A stretch of DNA of 64,000 bases from JAGPUQ01 sp947084925 (GCA_947084925.1 CAMTUJ010000024.1:1-64000), one strand, 5' to 3'; positions 33,390-44,374 are shown, numbered from the stretch's first letter. Program-made: numbers and translations. The notes: a model not told the origin generated them from the letters alone.

Positions 33390-34150
33390 GCGATCAGAGT
33401 CACACGGCCGTCGTCCAGCGTCAGTTCGGCGCTCAGGCCGGCGCCTATCTGGGCAGCGCGGTGCATGCTCAAGGACACGAGTTTGCCGAGCTGCGCGCCG
33501 CCGTCGCGGCGCGGCCGGGTGCGCGCGTGCTGGATCTGGGTTGTGGCGCCGGTCATGTCAGCTATCAGGTCGCGCCGCTCGCCGGTGCGGTGGTGGCCTA
33601 TGACCTGGCACCGGAAATGCTGGCGCTGGTCGCCACCACCGCCCGGGAGCGCGGACTCGACAATATCACCACCACCCAGGGTGCGGCGGAGAAGTTGCCT
33701 TTTCCGGACCGGCATTTCGATCTGGTGTTCAGTCGCTATTCCGCCCATCACTGGAGCGATCTGGGCGGCGCGCTGCGGGAAGTGTGCCGGGTGCTGAAAC
33801 CGGGCGGGCTGGCGGCGTTTGTGGATCTTGCCGGCCCGCCCCGACCACTGCTCGACACCCATCTCCAGACCGTGGAGGTGTTGCGCGACCCCAGCCATGT
33901 GCGCGATTACACCCCGGCGGAATGGCTGCAACGGGTCGCGCAGGCGGGCCTGAAGCCCGAGCGCCACGCGCTCTCGCGCCTGCGGCTGGAATTCGCGTCC
34001 TGGGTGGCGCGCATGCAGACTCCGGAACCGCTGCGGGTCGCGATCCGCGCGCTGCAGGAAGGCGCGAGCAGCGAAGTGCGGGATTACTTTGCGATCGAGG
34101 CGGACGGTTCCTTCAGCGCCGATGTCCTGGTGCTCTGGGCTTCGCGCTGA
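33386..34150 (+). CDS. Class I SAM-dependent methyltransferase (UbiE-like)
   Basis: A 254-residue methyltransferase. Motif I is VLDLGCGAGHVSYQVAP (about 50), EKLPFPDRHFDLVFSRYSAHHW is the next signature, and VCRVLKPGGLAAFVDLAGP follows, as in the Methyltransf_11/UbiE group. It is translationally coupled to leuD (ATGA overlap) and precedes asd. Position in the leucine block does not reveal a substrate; similar stand-alone enzymes methylate small metabolites. Confidence 0.88.
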   Translation: MSDQSHTAVVQRQFGAQAGAYLGSAVHAQGHEFAELRAAVAARPGARVLDLGCGAGHVSYQVAPLAGAVVAYDLAPEMLALVATTARERGLDNITTTQGAAEKLPFPDRHFDLVFSRYSAHHWSDLGGALREVCRVLKPGGLAAFVDLAGPPRPLLDTHLQTVEVLRDPSHVRDYTPAEWLQRVAQAGLKPERHALSRLRLEFASWVARMQTPEPLRVAIRALQEGASSEVRDYFAIEADGSFSADVLVLWASR

Positions 34151-34207
34151 GCCGGGTTGGCTGACGTTTTTAGATGATGCAAGAGTTTTAAATCAAGGTC
34201 TAATTCA

Positions 34208-35314
34208 ATGAAAAATATAGGTTTTGTTGGTTGGCGCGGGATGGTCGGTTCGGTGCTGATGACCCGCATGATCGAGGCGGGCGACTTCGCCGCGATGCGC
34301 GCCCACTTCTTTACCACCTCCCAGGCGGGGCAACCGGGGCCGGATGTCGGCCAGGGCCGAACCGCGCTGCTCGACGCCATGGATATCGACCAACTGCACG
34401 CCATGGACGCCATCGTGACCTGCCAGGGCGGCGATTACACCAAGGCGGTGTTCCCCCGTTTGCAGGCGACCGGCTGGCAGGGCTACTGGATCGACGCGGC
34501 GTCCGCATTGCGCATGAACGACGACGCGGTCATCGTGCTCGATCCGGTCAACAGCCCGGTGATCGAGCGCGCCCTGGATGCCGGTCGACGCGTATTTGTC
34601 GGCGGCAATTGCACTGTGAGCCTGATGCTGATGGGGCTGGGCGGCCTGTTCCAGGCCGGGTTGGTGGAATGGGTGACCGCGATGACCTATCAGGCCGCAT
34701 CCGGCGCCGGCGCGCCCAACATGCGCGAACTGCTCGCCCAGATGGGCGCGGCACACGACTCCGTGCGGGATCTGCTGGCCGATCCGGCGAGTTCGATCAT
34801 CGCCATCGACCGTCGCGTGACCGAGGTATTGCGCGCGCCGGGATTCCCGGTGGCGGAGTTTGGCCACCCGCTCGCCGGTAGTCTGTTGCCCTGGATCGAC
34901 GTCGAGCTCGACAACGGCCAGAGCCGCGAGGAATGGAAAGGGGGCGTCGAGGCCAACAAGATTCTCGGTCGTCAGGACCATCCGGTGCCCATCGACGGAC
35001 TCTGCGTGCGCGTTGGCGCCATGCGCTGCCACAGTCAGGCGCTGACCATCAAACTGACCCGCGACGTGCCCATCGCGGAGATCGAAACGCTGATCGCGGC
35101 GGCCAACGACTGGGTGCGCGTGGTGCCCAATCACCGGGAGGACAGCCTCCGCGCATTGACGCCGGCCGCAGTGACCGGGCGGCTGGAAATCCCCGTGGGC
35201 CGCCTGCGCAAGCTCGCCATCGGCGGTGAGTATCTGGCCGCGTTTACCGTCGGCGACCAGTTGCTGTGGGGTGCGGCGGAGCCGTTGCGGCGCATGTTGC
35301 GGCTGGTGTTGTAG
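34208..35314 (+). CDS. asd: Aspartate-semialdehyde dehydrogenase
   Basis: A 368-residue enzyme that reduces beta-aspartyl phosphate to aspartate semialdehyde, for lysine, threonine, methionine and cell-wall diaminopimelate. Active-site cysteine C135 is in FVGGNCTVSLML, the same number as in E. coli. VGWRGMVGSVLMTRM is the NADP-binding start and HPVPIDGLCVRVGAMRCHSQALTIKL a conserved later segment. It is preceded by an AT-rich stretch and AAGG. Confidence 0.96.
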   Translation: MKNIGFVGWRGMVGSVLMTRMIEAGDFAAMRAHFFTTSQAGQPGPDVGQGRTALLDAMDIDQLHAMDAIVTCQGGDYTKAVFPRLQATGWQGYWIDAASALRMNDDAVIVLDPVNSPVIERALDAGRRVFVGGNCTVSLMLMGLGGLFQAGLVEWVTAMTYQAASGAGAPNMRELLAQMGAAHDSVRDLLADPASSIIAIDRRVTEVLRAPGFPVAEFGHPLAGSLLPWIDVELDNGQSREEWKGGVEANKILGRQDHPVPIDGLCVRVGAMRCHSQALTIKLTRDVPIAEIETLIAAANDWVRVVPNHREDSLRALTPAAVTGRLEIPVGRLRKLAIGGEYLAAFTVGDQLLWGAAEPLRRMLRLVL

Positions 35315-35513
35315 CTGGCAAGGGTTGATGTGCAAGTGCCCGCGCACTGAATTTGCGACTCTGATCTGTTTTCGGCGGCGTTTTGTGGGGGTAAACTGCC
35401 GAAATGGGAATTGTGATAACTAATATCTGGTTAGCGGGCGATTTTGGTGTAACTATTGAGCAGTCAGGCGGATTGGTTTTCGGACGACGGGACAACTGCA
35501 GGAAGGTATGAGT

Positions 35514-37853
35514 ATGATTTCAAGGATATCGAGATACTCCCTGGGGCTGCTGGCCCTGTTGGCCGCACAGTGGGCCTCGGCGGTCGGTTTGGGTGAAATT
35601 CAGCTTCAGTCGGCGATGAACGAGCCGCTGCGCGCTGAAATAGCCCTGCTCAGCGTAGGCGACCTGAACGAATCGCAAATAGCGGCAAAGCTGGCGTCGC
35701 CGGAAGATTTTCACCAAGCCGGAATCGAGCGCGAGTTCCAACTCGTCGATATTCGTTTCAAGGTGGATTTGTCGAACAGTGCCAATCCGGTGATCCGGGT
35801 GTCGTCGCAGCGCCCGATGAAGGAACCCTATCTCAATTTTCTGCTGGAATTGCGCTGGACCTCCGGTCGGCTGCTGCGCGAATACACGCTGCTTATGGAT
35901 CTGCCAGTCTTTGCAGGAGCGCCGCCTGCGGGAAAGACTGTTGCCGCGGTACCGTCCACCGCGGCAGTTAGGCCTCGCTCCGAACCGCCTGCGTCAGAGC
36001 CGCTCCGGCGCTCGCAAGCGCGCAGCGCTGCGCGAACCTCCGCGCCGACATCGGTGGCAGCGGATGGCAGTTATCGGGTGCGGGGTGGCGACACGTTGTG
36101 GAGTATCGCGGCGCGTAATCAGCCGGAAGGCGTCACCCAGCAGCAGGCGATGCAGGCGATACTGGCAGCCAATCCCGACGCATTCATTCGGGCGAATCCC
36201 AATCTGATCCGGCGCGACGCGGTACTGAAGCTGCCCGATGCCGCCACTATGGCCGCGGTAGATCACCGCCTGGCCACCAGTCGGTTGCGCACCGCGCAGC
36301 CGGTTTCCGATCCGGTCATCGAGTCGCGCGCCAGAGCTGCTGAAAAGCCGGCATCCGGCGATGAGAGCGGTGAACTGCGTCTTTCCGGTGGTGCCAGCCG
36401 CGCCGACGCGAGTTCCGGGACCGCGAGTGTTGGTGGGCGGCAATCCGGGAGTGCGTCGGATGCGGCGCACGCGGATATCGGCACGGTGATGGAAGAAAAT
36501 GATCGGATCGAGCGTGAAAACGCGGAGCTGAGAGCCCGCGTTGCGAGTCTCGAGGAGCAGGTGAAGACCGCGTCCCGTCTCGCTGAAATCAGTGCCCCGG
36601 CTTTGGCGGCATTGCAACAGGGTGAACAAAAGGTGCCAGACACCGCCGCTGCCGACACCGGGAAACCCGCGGATAGCGTTGCACCGGGCGCGGTGGCGCC
36701 AACCGGGGAGGCGCCGGTGTCCGGGCAGCCGGCCGAGGCGGCGAAAAACGCCGAGGCCGACATGGTTGCCGGCGAGACCGGGACGGAGGCTCAGGCACCG
36801 ACCGCGCCGGCGCCGGGCGCCGCGGATGCCGCGCTGCCGGTGGCTCCAGAGGCGGCACCGGTGGACGAAGGTCCTGTGGATATCGTAGCCAAACTGCGCT
36901 CCTGGCTGGTGCCGGCATTGGGTCTCACCGGACTACTGTTGTTGGTAGCGATGGGTCTTGTGGCCGTGCGTGGCCGTGCCACACAGCAGCAGGGACTGCA
37001 GCTGCCGAATGAGTTTGAAGCGAAGGGCACACGTACCGCCGCGTTTGATAGCGCCCTCACGGCACCTGTCACCCTTGATGATGAGGATTTGTTGCCGGCC
37101 GCCCCCGGCCTCCACGAAGGGCCGGACCAGATCCTGGAAGAAGTCGATGTCTGCCTGTCGTTCGGCAATCAGGAGCAGGCGCGCGAACTGCTGGTCGGGG
37201 CCTTGGATCTCTATCCTGCGAATGCCGGGTTGCACCTCAAGATGCTGGAGCTTTTGGCGCAACAGGGCGATCGGCCCGGTTTTGAGGAGGCTTTTTCGAA
37301 ACTCAGGACACTTGGCGATGGCAGAGCGATGGAGTCCGCCAATGCACTGCTGCGCGAGTTGGAGGAGCAAGATATAGCGCCCACTCCGGTCGCTCCGGCA
37401 GCACTCGCTCCGGTTGCCGTTGCTCCGGTTGCCGAGACCGCTCCACCTGTGGTGGCGGAACCTCTTGATTTCGATCTGGATTTTGACCTCGATCTGGATC
37501 TCCCTGCCGAATCAGCGAGCGTTGCCGCGACCATCCAGACGCCGCCGGAAACACCCGATAACCTCGAGGATTTCGATCTGGATTTGAGGGAAAGTGACCG
37601 GGCGAATTCGACGGACGATCTTGTCGATGGGCCTGCGGCAAGCACGGCGGAGTCCTGGCAGTCAGCCGCGCTCGACAGCGATCTCGATCTGTTCGAGACC
37701 GGGCAGGAAATGGCGACCCAGATCGAACTGGCGGAAGCCTATGTCGATATGGGGGATGCGGAAGGGGCGCGGGAAATCCTCGATTACGTGCTTCAGGGCG
37801 GTGACGAGGCGCAGAAGGAATCCGCGCGGCAGTTGCTCGCCAGACTCGGGTAG
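35514..37853 (+). CDS. fimV: FimV-like polar hub / pilus assembly protein
   Basis: A 779-residue inner-membrane protein with the FimV layout. A signal peptide (LGLLALLAAQWASA) is followed by the FimV N-terminal domain (GLGEIQLQSAMNEPLRAEI), a LysM-like peptidoglycan-binding domain near 187-240 (YRVRGGDTLWSIAARNQ), a coiled-coil segment, an Ala/Pro-rich linker, one membrane segment near 463-485 and an Asp-rich cytoplasmic tail. The FimV C-terminal domain (IELAEAYVDMGDAEGAREIL) ends the protein. The second ATG (35514) is chosen because AGGAAGG is 7 nt before it; the first ATG at 35508 is only 1 nt away. FimV organises type IV pili and pole-specific signalling. Confidence 0.92.
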   Translation: MISRISRYSLGLLALLAAQWASAVGLGEIQLQSAMNEPLRAEIALLSVGDLNESQIAAKLASPEDFHQAGIEREFQLVDIRFKVDLSNSANPVIRVSSQRPMKEPYLNFLLELRWTSGRLLREYTLLMDLPVFAGAPPAGKTVAAVPSTAAVRPRSEPPASEPLRRSQARSAARTSAPTSVAADGSYRVRGGDTLWSIAARNQPEGVTQQQAMQAILAANPDAFIRANPNLIRRDAVLKLPDAATMAAVDHRLATSRLRTAQPVSDPVIESRARAAEKPASGDESGELRLSGGASRADASSGTASVGGRQSGSASDAAHADIGTVMEENDRIERENAELRARVASLEEQVKTASRLAEISAPALAALQQGEQKVPDTAAADTGKPADSVAPGAVAPTGEAPVSGQPAEAAKNAEADMVAGETGTEAQAPTAPAPGAADAALPVAPEAAPVDEGPVDIVAKLRSWLVPALGLTGLLLLVAMGLVAVRGRATQQQGLQLPNEFEAKGTRTAAFDSALTAPVTLDDEDLLPAAPGLHEGPDQILEEVDVCLSFGNQEQARELLVGALDLYPANAGLHLKMLELLAQQGDRPGFEEAFSKLRTLGDGRAMESANALLRELEEQDIAPTPVAPAALAPVAVAPVAETAPPVVAEPLDFDLDFDLDLDLPAESASVAATIQTPPETPDNLEDFDLDLRESDRANSTDDLVDGPAASTAESWQSAALDSDLDLFETGQEMATQIELAEAYVDMGDAEGAREILDYVLQGGDEAQKESARQLLARLG

Positions 37854-37856
37854 CGG

Positions 37857-38768
37857 GTGAGTGCGCCGACGACCTGGGAGTACCGCGGTAACTGCCGGAT
37901 TCCCGAGGGGTGCGAATTGCCTCCGGGACTGCACCGCGTGGCCGCGGTGGTCGAATATGACGGCAGCCGTTTTTGCGGCTGGCAGCGCCAGGCGCACTGC
38001 GCCAGTGTGCAGCAGGCGGTCGAAACCGCACTGTCCCGGATTGCCGACGAACCGGTCACCCTGGCCTGTGCCGGGCGTACCGATAGCGGAGTTCACGCCA
38101 CTGCCCAGGTAGTTCACTTCGACACGGCCGCGCGCCGCGCGGCCCACAACTGGCTGCTTGGCGCCAATACCCATCTTCCCCGCTCCGTGCGCCTGCAGTG
38201 GGTACAGGACATCGACGCGGGTTTTCACGCACGCTTCAGTGCGCTGGCCCGCACCTACCGCTATGTCATTCACAACATCGCTGGCGATCCGGCGTTACTG
38301 GGCGACCAGGTTGGTCGGGAGCGCCGCCCGCTGGACGTACACGCCATGAATGCCGCCGGGCAGCTACTGCTCGGCGAGCGCGATTTCAGCGCCTTTCGCG
38401 GCGCCGGCTGTCAGTCGCAATCACCCTGGCGTAACCTGATGGCGCTGCGTTTGTGGTCGCAGGCGCAATTCGTCATCATCGAAGTCACGGCCAACGCATT
38501 TTTGCTGCACATGGTGCGCAACATCGTCGGCGCCCTGTGCGCGGTGGGGCGCGGGGAGCGTCCACCGCAGTGGATTGCCGAGCTGCTCGCCTCCCGCGAC
38601 CGCTCCGCGGGCGAGGCGACGGCGGCACCGACCGGTCTTTACCTGGTCGGTGTGCACTATCCGCCGCAATTCGCCGTCCCGGCCCTGGTCGGCGGGCCGT
38701 GTTTCGTGGCGGACACAAGACCGTTATCGCAGGTGAATTCGTTGGCACAGCGTCCGGAGGCGCGTTGA
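37857..38768 (+). CDS. truA: TruA, tRNA pseudouridine(38-40) synthase
   Basis: A 303-residue enzyme with catalytic D76 in CAGRTDSGVHA and the flanking EYDGSRFCGWQRQ and HMVRNIVGALCAVG motifs. Translation appears to start at a GTG three bases after the fimV stop. The N-terminus is about 15 residues longer than in E. coli, and the C-terminal tail after GLYLVGVHYP is also extended by about 40 residues. The stop shares a base with the trpF ATG. Confidence 0.95.
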   Translation: MSAPTTWEYRGNCRIPEGCELPPGLHRVAAVVEYDGSRFCGWQRQAHCASVQQAVETALSRIADEPVTLACAGRTDSGVHATAQVVHFDTAARRAAHNWLLGANTHLPRSVRLQWVQDIDAGFHARFSALARTYRYVIHNIAGDPALLGDQVGRERRPLDVHAMNAAGQLLLGERDFSAFRGAGCQSQSPWRNLMALRLWSQAQFVIIEVTANAFLLHMVRNIVGALCAVGRGERPPQWIAELLASRDRSAGEATAAPTGLYLVGVHYPPQFAVPALVGGPCFVADTRPLSQVNSLAQRPEAR

Positions 38769-39388
38769 TGATCCGCGTCAAAATCTGCGGGATTACGCGG
38801 GAGTCCGATGCCCGGGCGGCAGCGGATGCCGGCGCCGATGCCGTCGGGCTGGTGTTCCATCCGGCGAGCCCACGCTGCGTCTCCATCGAGATGGCCGCGT
38901 CCATCGTGCGGATGCTCGGCCCCTTCGTCACCACGGTCGGGCTCTTTGTCGACGCCGCGCCCGCTCGGGTGCGGGAGGTGCTGGCGCGCACCGGCGTCCA
39001 TCTGTTGCAGTTGCATGGCAGCGAGACACCCGACTATTGCGCCCAGTTTGGGGTGCCGTACATCAAGGCGCTGCGCATGGCGCCCGGGCTGGATCCGGCT
39101 GCCGCCGCGGCGAACTATCCCACCGCGGCCGGCCTGTTGTTCGATGCCTGGGATCCGCTGGTTGCCGGCGGCACCGGGGCCCGCTTCGACTGGTCGCGGC
39201 TGCCGGCACCGCGCGACCGGCCGTTGATTCTGGCCGGTGGTCTGGACCCGGCGAATGTAGCGGAGGCCGTGCGCCAGGTGCGTCCCTATGCCGTGGATGT
39301 CAGCAGCGGCGTCGAGGTCGCGCCCGGAATCAAGGATCCGCGGTTGCTTCGGGATTTCATTGCGGCCGCAAAGGCGGCATCGCGTTGA
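38768..39388 (+). CDS. trpF: TrpF, phosphoribosylanthranilate isomerase
   Basis: A 206-residue TIM-barrel enzyme of tryptophan synthesis. VKICGITRESDA at the start, GLVFHPASPRCV, LLQLHGSE and LAGGLDPANVAEAV are family motifs, and AVDVSSGVEVAPGIKD closes the barrel. It overlaps the truA stop by one base (TGATG). In many relatives trpB and trpA follow; here accD comes next after 68 nt. Confidence 0.96.
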   Translation: MIRVKICGITRESDARAAADAGADAVGLVFHPASPRCVSIEMAASIVRMLGPFVTTVGLFVDAAPARVREVLARTGVHLLQLHGSETPDYCAQFGVPYIKALRMAPGLDPAAAAANYPTAAGLLFDAWDPLVAGGTGARFDWSRLPAPRDRPLILAGGLDPANVAEAVRQVRPYAVDVSSGVEVAPGIKDPRLLRDFIAAAKAASR

Positions 39389-39456
39389 CACTGGCGCGCG
39401 CGCCTGTAGGATGCCGCAGCACGGCGATGGCGAGGTGATTAGACGGTGATGAGACC

Positions 39457-40383
39457 ATGAGCTGGCTGAGCAAGATACGTCCCTCGGGCCTGAAGACGCA
39501 GGGCCGCGACCAGACCCGCAGCGTTCCGGAAGGGGTGTGGATGCCCTGCCCGAAGTGCGCGGCGCCACTGTACCGGCCCGAACTCGAACGCAACCTCGAA
39601 GTCTGTCCCAAGTGCAGCCACCACATCCGCATCGGCGCGCGGCGCCGGCTCGACATCTTCCTTGACCCGGAAGGTCGCGAAGAACTGGCAACGGATGTCG
39701 TGCCCGTGGATCGACTCAAGTTCCGCGATATCAAGAAGTACCGCGACCGGCTTGCCGCCGCCCAGAAGGAGACCGGCGAGAAGGACGCCCTGATCGCCAT
39801 CAAAGGTACGGTGCTGGCGCTGCCGGTGATCGCGGCGGCATTTGAATTCGATTTTCAGGGCGGCTCCATGGGCTACGCGGTGGGCGAGCGCTTCACGCGC
39901 GCCGCGCGCCAGGCGCTCGACGAGCGGATTCCCCTGGTGTGCTTCTCCGCCACCGGCGGCGCGCGGATGCAGGAAGCCCTGATCTCGCTGATGCAGATGG
40001 CCAAGACCAGCGCCATCCTCGAACGCCTCAAGGCCGCGGGTGTTCCTTATATTTCGGTGATGACCGACCCCGTGTACGGCGGCGTGTCCGCCAGCCTCGC
40101 CATGCTGGGCGACATCAATATCGCCGAACCGGACGCGCGCTCCGGATTTGCCGGACCGAACATCATCGAACAGACCATCCGCCAGAAGCTGCCGCCCGGC
40201 TTCCAGCGCAGCGAGTTCCTGCTGGAACACGGTGCCATCGACATGATCGTGGCGCGTCCCGCGCTGCGTGCCACCATCGCCCGGTTGCTCGCCACGCTCG
40301 GCGGCAAGCCTTCACCGGAGCGCCCGGAAGCGGATGACAACAGCCCCCGACCCCCCCAGCCCGTCGCCGCAAACCCTGCCTGA
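39457..40383 (+). CDS. accD: AccD, acetyl-CoA carboxylase carboxyltransferase subunit beta
   Basis: A 308-residue subunit with the N-terminal zinc ribbon C31-x2-C34-x15-C50-x2-C53, then the crotonase-fold carboxyltransferase domain (FDFQGGSMGYAVGERFTRAARQA, CFSATGGARMQEALISLMQMAKTS, SVMTDPVYGGVSASLAMLGDI). With AccA it transfers carboxyl to acetyl-CoA for fatty acid synthesis. The last 50 bases overlap the start of folC in another frame. Confidence 0.96.
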   Translation: MSWLSKIRPSGLKTQGRDQTRSVPEGVWMPCPKCAAPLYRPELERNLEVCPKCSHHIRIGARRRLDIFLDPEGREELATDVVPVDRLKFRDIKKYRDRLAAAQKETGEKDALIAIKGTVLALPVIAAAFEFDFQGGSMGYAVGERFTRAARQALDERIPLVCFSATGGARMQEALISLMQMAKTSAILERLKAAGVPYISVMTDPVYGGVSASLAMLGDINIAEPDARSGFAGPNIIEQTIRQKLPPGFQRSEFLLEHGAIDMIVARPALRATIARLLATLGGKPSPERPEADDNSPRPPQPVAANPA

Positions 40384-41680
40384 CTGGCTGGCGCTGCTGG
40401 AAGCGCGCCATCCGGTCGCCATCGAGCTGGGACTTGATCGCGTCGCGGCGGTAGCGGCGCGGCTGCAGTTGCCGCGACCGGCACCGCGCGTGGTGACGGT
40501 TGCCGGAACCAATGGCAAGGGCTCCTGCGTCGCCTTCATGGAAGCGCTGCTCGCCTCAGCGGGGCGGCGTTCGGGAAGCTACACCTCGCCCCATCTGCTC
40601 GCCTACAACGAACGTGTACGCATCGACGGCGTGCCGGTCGCGGACGCGGTGCTCTGCGCTGCCTTCGCACGGATCGAGACGGCGCGCGGTGACACGCGTC
40701 TGACCTATTTCGAGACCGGCACCCTGGCGGCGTTCCTCATCCTGGCCGACGCCGGGGTCGATGTCGCACTACTGGAGGTGGGGATGGGCGGCCGCCTCGA
40801 TGCGGTCAATATCGTCGCGCCCGACGTTGCCGTGATCACGTCCATCGCGCTGGATCACCAGGCGTGGCTGGGTTCCGACCGCGACGCCATCGGGGTTGAA
40901 AAGGCCGGCATTGCCCGGCGCGAGGTGCCGCTCATCTGTGGCGATCCGCAACCACCTGCCGCCATGCTGGCAGCCCTGAACGACATCGGCGCGCGCATTA
41001 TCCAGCTCGGCGGCGCGGGGTTCTCCTTGCAACAACGCGGTGATGCAATCGAGCTGGTCTGCATCACCCCCGACGGGCAACCGCTGCGCTATCGCGGACT
41101 GCCGACTCCCCGCCTGCCGTCGGCCAGCGCCGCCTGCGCGGTGCAGGCGATCGTGAGTCTCGGGTTGACGCCGGACGCGGTTCAGGTAGCGCGTGCGTTT
41201 GCCGACGCCCGCCTGGCGGGACGTTTTCAGGAGATCATCTGGAACGGGCGCCGGGTAATACTCGATGTGGCCCACAATCCGGCCGCTGCCGCATTGCTCG
41301 CCGAACGCTTGCGATGCTTGCAGCGAGGCGCCGAAACCGCGGTCCATGCGGTCGTGGGCGTGCTGGGCGACAAGGATATTGCAGGCGTGCTGGCTCCCCT
41401 GGTACCCGAAGTAAACCGCTGGCATTGCTGTGGGTTGCCGGATGCGATGCGGGGCGCGAGCGCAAACCAGATCGCGGGCCTGTTGTACAATGTGGCGGTG
41501 AATCAGGGGGTACCGGCGGTGTCGGATTGCCACCTGAATCCCGCTGCGGCCTTTGCTACGGCACTGGATGCGAGCCGGCCGGGCGAGGTGATTCTCGTGT
41601 TCGGCTCTTTTTACACGGTGGCGCCGGTGCTCGCTTTGCTGGGGAATGACGCTGCGCCCGCAGGAGGTTACAACCCATGA
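40334..41680 (+). CDS. folC: FolC, dihydrofolate/folylpolyglutamate synthase
   Basis: A 448-residue Mur-ligase-family enzyme. The P-loop is VAGTNGKGSCVAFMEALL (about 45-62); RSGSYTSPHLLAYNERVRIDG and DVAHNPAAAALLAERL are FolC hallmarks. The start MTTAPDPPSP is chosen over the upstream in-frame codon at 40268 because that would overlap accD by 116 nt. ATGA joins it to the next gene. Confidence 0.94.
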   Translation: MTTAPDPPSPSPQTLPDWLALLEARHPVAIELGLDRVAAVAARLQLPRPAPRVVTVAGTNGKGSCVAFMEALLASAGRRSGSYTSPHLLAYNERVRIDGVPVADAVLCAAFARIETARGDTRLTYFETGTLAAFLILADAGVDVALLEVGMGGRLDAVNIVAPDVAVITSIALDHQAWLGSDRDAIGVEKAGIARREVPLICGDPQPPAAMLAALNDIGARIIQLGGAGFSLQQRGDAIELVCITPDGQPLRYRGLPTPRLPSASAACAVQAIVSLGLTPDAVQVARAFADARLAGRFQEIIWNGRRVILDVAHNPAAAALLAERLRCLQRGAETAVHAVVGVLGDKDIAGVLAPLVPEVNRWHCCGLPDAMRGASANQIAGLLYNVAVNQGVPAVSDCHLNPAAAFATALDASRPGEVILVFGSFYTVAPVLALLGNDAAPAGGYNP

Positions 41681-42288
41681 ATCCAGCCTTGCGACAGCGC
41701 ATTCTGGGCCTTCTGGTGCTGGTGGCGCTCGCAAGCGTGGTGTTGCCGCTGGTCCTGGATTTTGGGGGCGAGGCCCGGATTGACACCCACAGCCGTCTCC
41801 CTCCGGCGCCGGACATTCAGCCGACTCCGCTCCCGGAACCCACGGTGGCCGAGTCTCAAGCACCCGGATCGACGCCGCCGCCGGCATCCAGCCCGGCTGT
41901 CGATGCACAGCCCCAGCTCTTTCAGCTCGCGCCGCCCGATGCCGCAACAGGCACTTCCACGGCAGGAGCGTCCTCGACCGGCGCTTCCGCAACCGGAATT
42001 GCCGCCAAGTCCATACCCGAGGAGCCCGGGCTCGATGCCAAGGGCCTGCCGGCGTCCTGGGTGCTGCAAGCCGGAGCTTTTCAGGACAGGATCAATGCCC
42101 AGGAGCTGCGCGACCGCTTGCTCAAGGGCGGACATCGCGCCTTTGTGCAGACTTCGACCGCCGGCGGCAAGCCTACCCACCGGGTTTTTGTCGGGCCCAG
42201 GATGACGCGGGAACAACTGGTTGCCGAGCAGACGGAGCTGCAACGCAAATTCGGCGTCAAGACGATGATCGTTCCCTTTGTGCCCTGA
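41677..42288 (+). CDS. dedD: DedD-like SPOR-domain cell division protein
   Basis: A 203-residue bitopic protein with one N-terminal membrane segment (ILGLLVLVALASVVLPLVLD), a Pro/Ala/Ser-rich periplasmic linker and a C-terminal SPOR domain of about 75 residues (WVLQAGAFQDRINAQELRDRLLKGG, THRVFVGPRMTREQLVAEQTEL). SPOR domains bind denuded septal peptidoglycan. Placement between folC and cvpA is that of dedD in Gammaproteobacteria. Confidence 0.88.
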   Translation: MNPALRQRILGLLVLVALASVVLPLVLDFGGEARIDTHSRLPPAPDIQPTPLPEPTVAESQAPGSTPPPASSPAVDAQPQLFQLAPPDAATGTSTAGASSTGASATGIAAKSIPEEPGLDAKGLPASWVLQAGAFQDRINAQELRDRLLKGGHRAFVQTSTAGGKPTHRVFVGPRMTREQLVAEQTELQRKFGVKTMIVPFVP

Positions 42289-42311
42289 TGGGCACAGCCC
42301 GGTCTGCTACA
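42279..42311 (+). promoter_or_regulatory. Hairpin over the dedD stop codon and possible cvpA-purF promoter
   Basis: TGTGCCC-TGAT-GGGCACA (42279-42296) is a perfect 7-bp inverted repeat that includes the dedD stop. TACAAT at about 42306-42311 resembles a -10 element, with CTGATG 17 nt upstream as a weak -35. The site could be a terminator-like stem, an operator, or both. Confidence 0.4.
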
Positions 42312-42339
42312 ATCCGGCGCGGTTCACGAGCGGACTGAC

Positions 42340-42837
42340 ATGAATATCGCGGACTGGGTGATCGTTGCCGTGGTCGGCGTCTCCGCGATCATCAGCCTGG
42401 TGCGCGGGTTTGTCCGCGAGGCGCTTTCCCTGCTCGCCTGGGGCGCGGCGTTCGCGGCGGCCACGATGTTTCACGGGCCGGTCGCGCACTGGCTGGAAGG
42501 CGTGATGGCAACGCCCTCACTGCGCTTCATCAGCGCGTGGCTTGGCGTTTTCCTGGCGGTTCTGCTGGGACTCGGTTTGATCAATTTCGTTATTTCGCGA
42601 TTGATCCGCGCCTCTGGTCTGTCGGGTACCGACCGTTTTTTCGGCTCGCTGTTCGGCGTCGCCCGTGGTCTGGTCGTAGTGCTGACGGTGTTGATTCTGG
42701 CGCCCAGTGTCGTGCCGGTGAAGCAGGATGCCTGGTGGCGGGAATCCAGCCTGATTCCGCATTTTCTGGCGTTCGAGGGCAGGGCACGGGAGTTGGCAGG
42801 GACGCTTGTCGATTGGTTCCAGCAACTGGTTCGCTGA
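42340..42837 (+). CDS. cvpA: CvpA family membrane protein
   Basis: A 165-residue inner-membrane protein with four predicted membrane segments (WVIVAVVGVSAIISLV, ALSLLAWGAAFAAATM, LGVFLAVLLGLGLINFVI, GLVVVLTVLILAPSVV). The FVREALSLLAWG motif is typical. In E. coli cvpA is required for colicin V production and lies directly before purF, as here (13-nt gap). The biochemical role is not defined. Confidence 0.93.
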   Translation: MNIADWVIVAVVGVSAIISLVRGFVREALSLLAWGAAFAAATMFHGPVAHWLEGVMATPSLRFISAWLGVFLAVLLGLGLINFVISRLIRASGLSGTDRFFGSLFGVARGLVVVLTVLILAPSVVPVKQDAWWRESSLIPHFLAFEGRARELAGTLVDWFQQLVR

Positions 42838-42850
42838 GCGGGGTAGGGCT

Positions 42851-44374
<1,524 letters not shown>

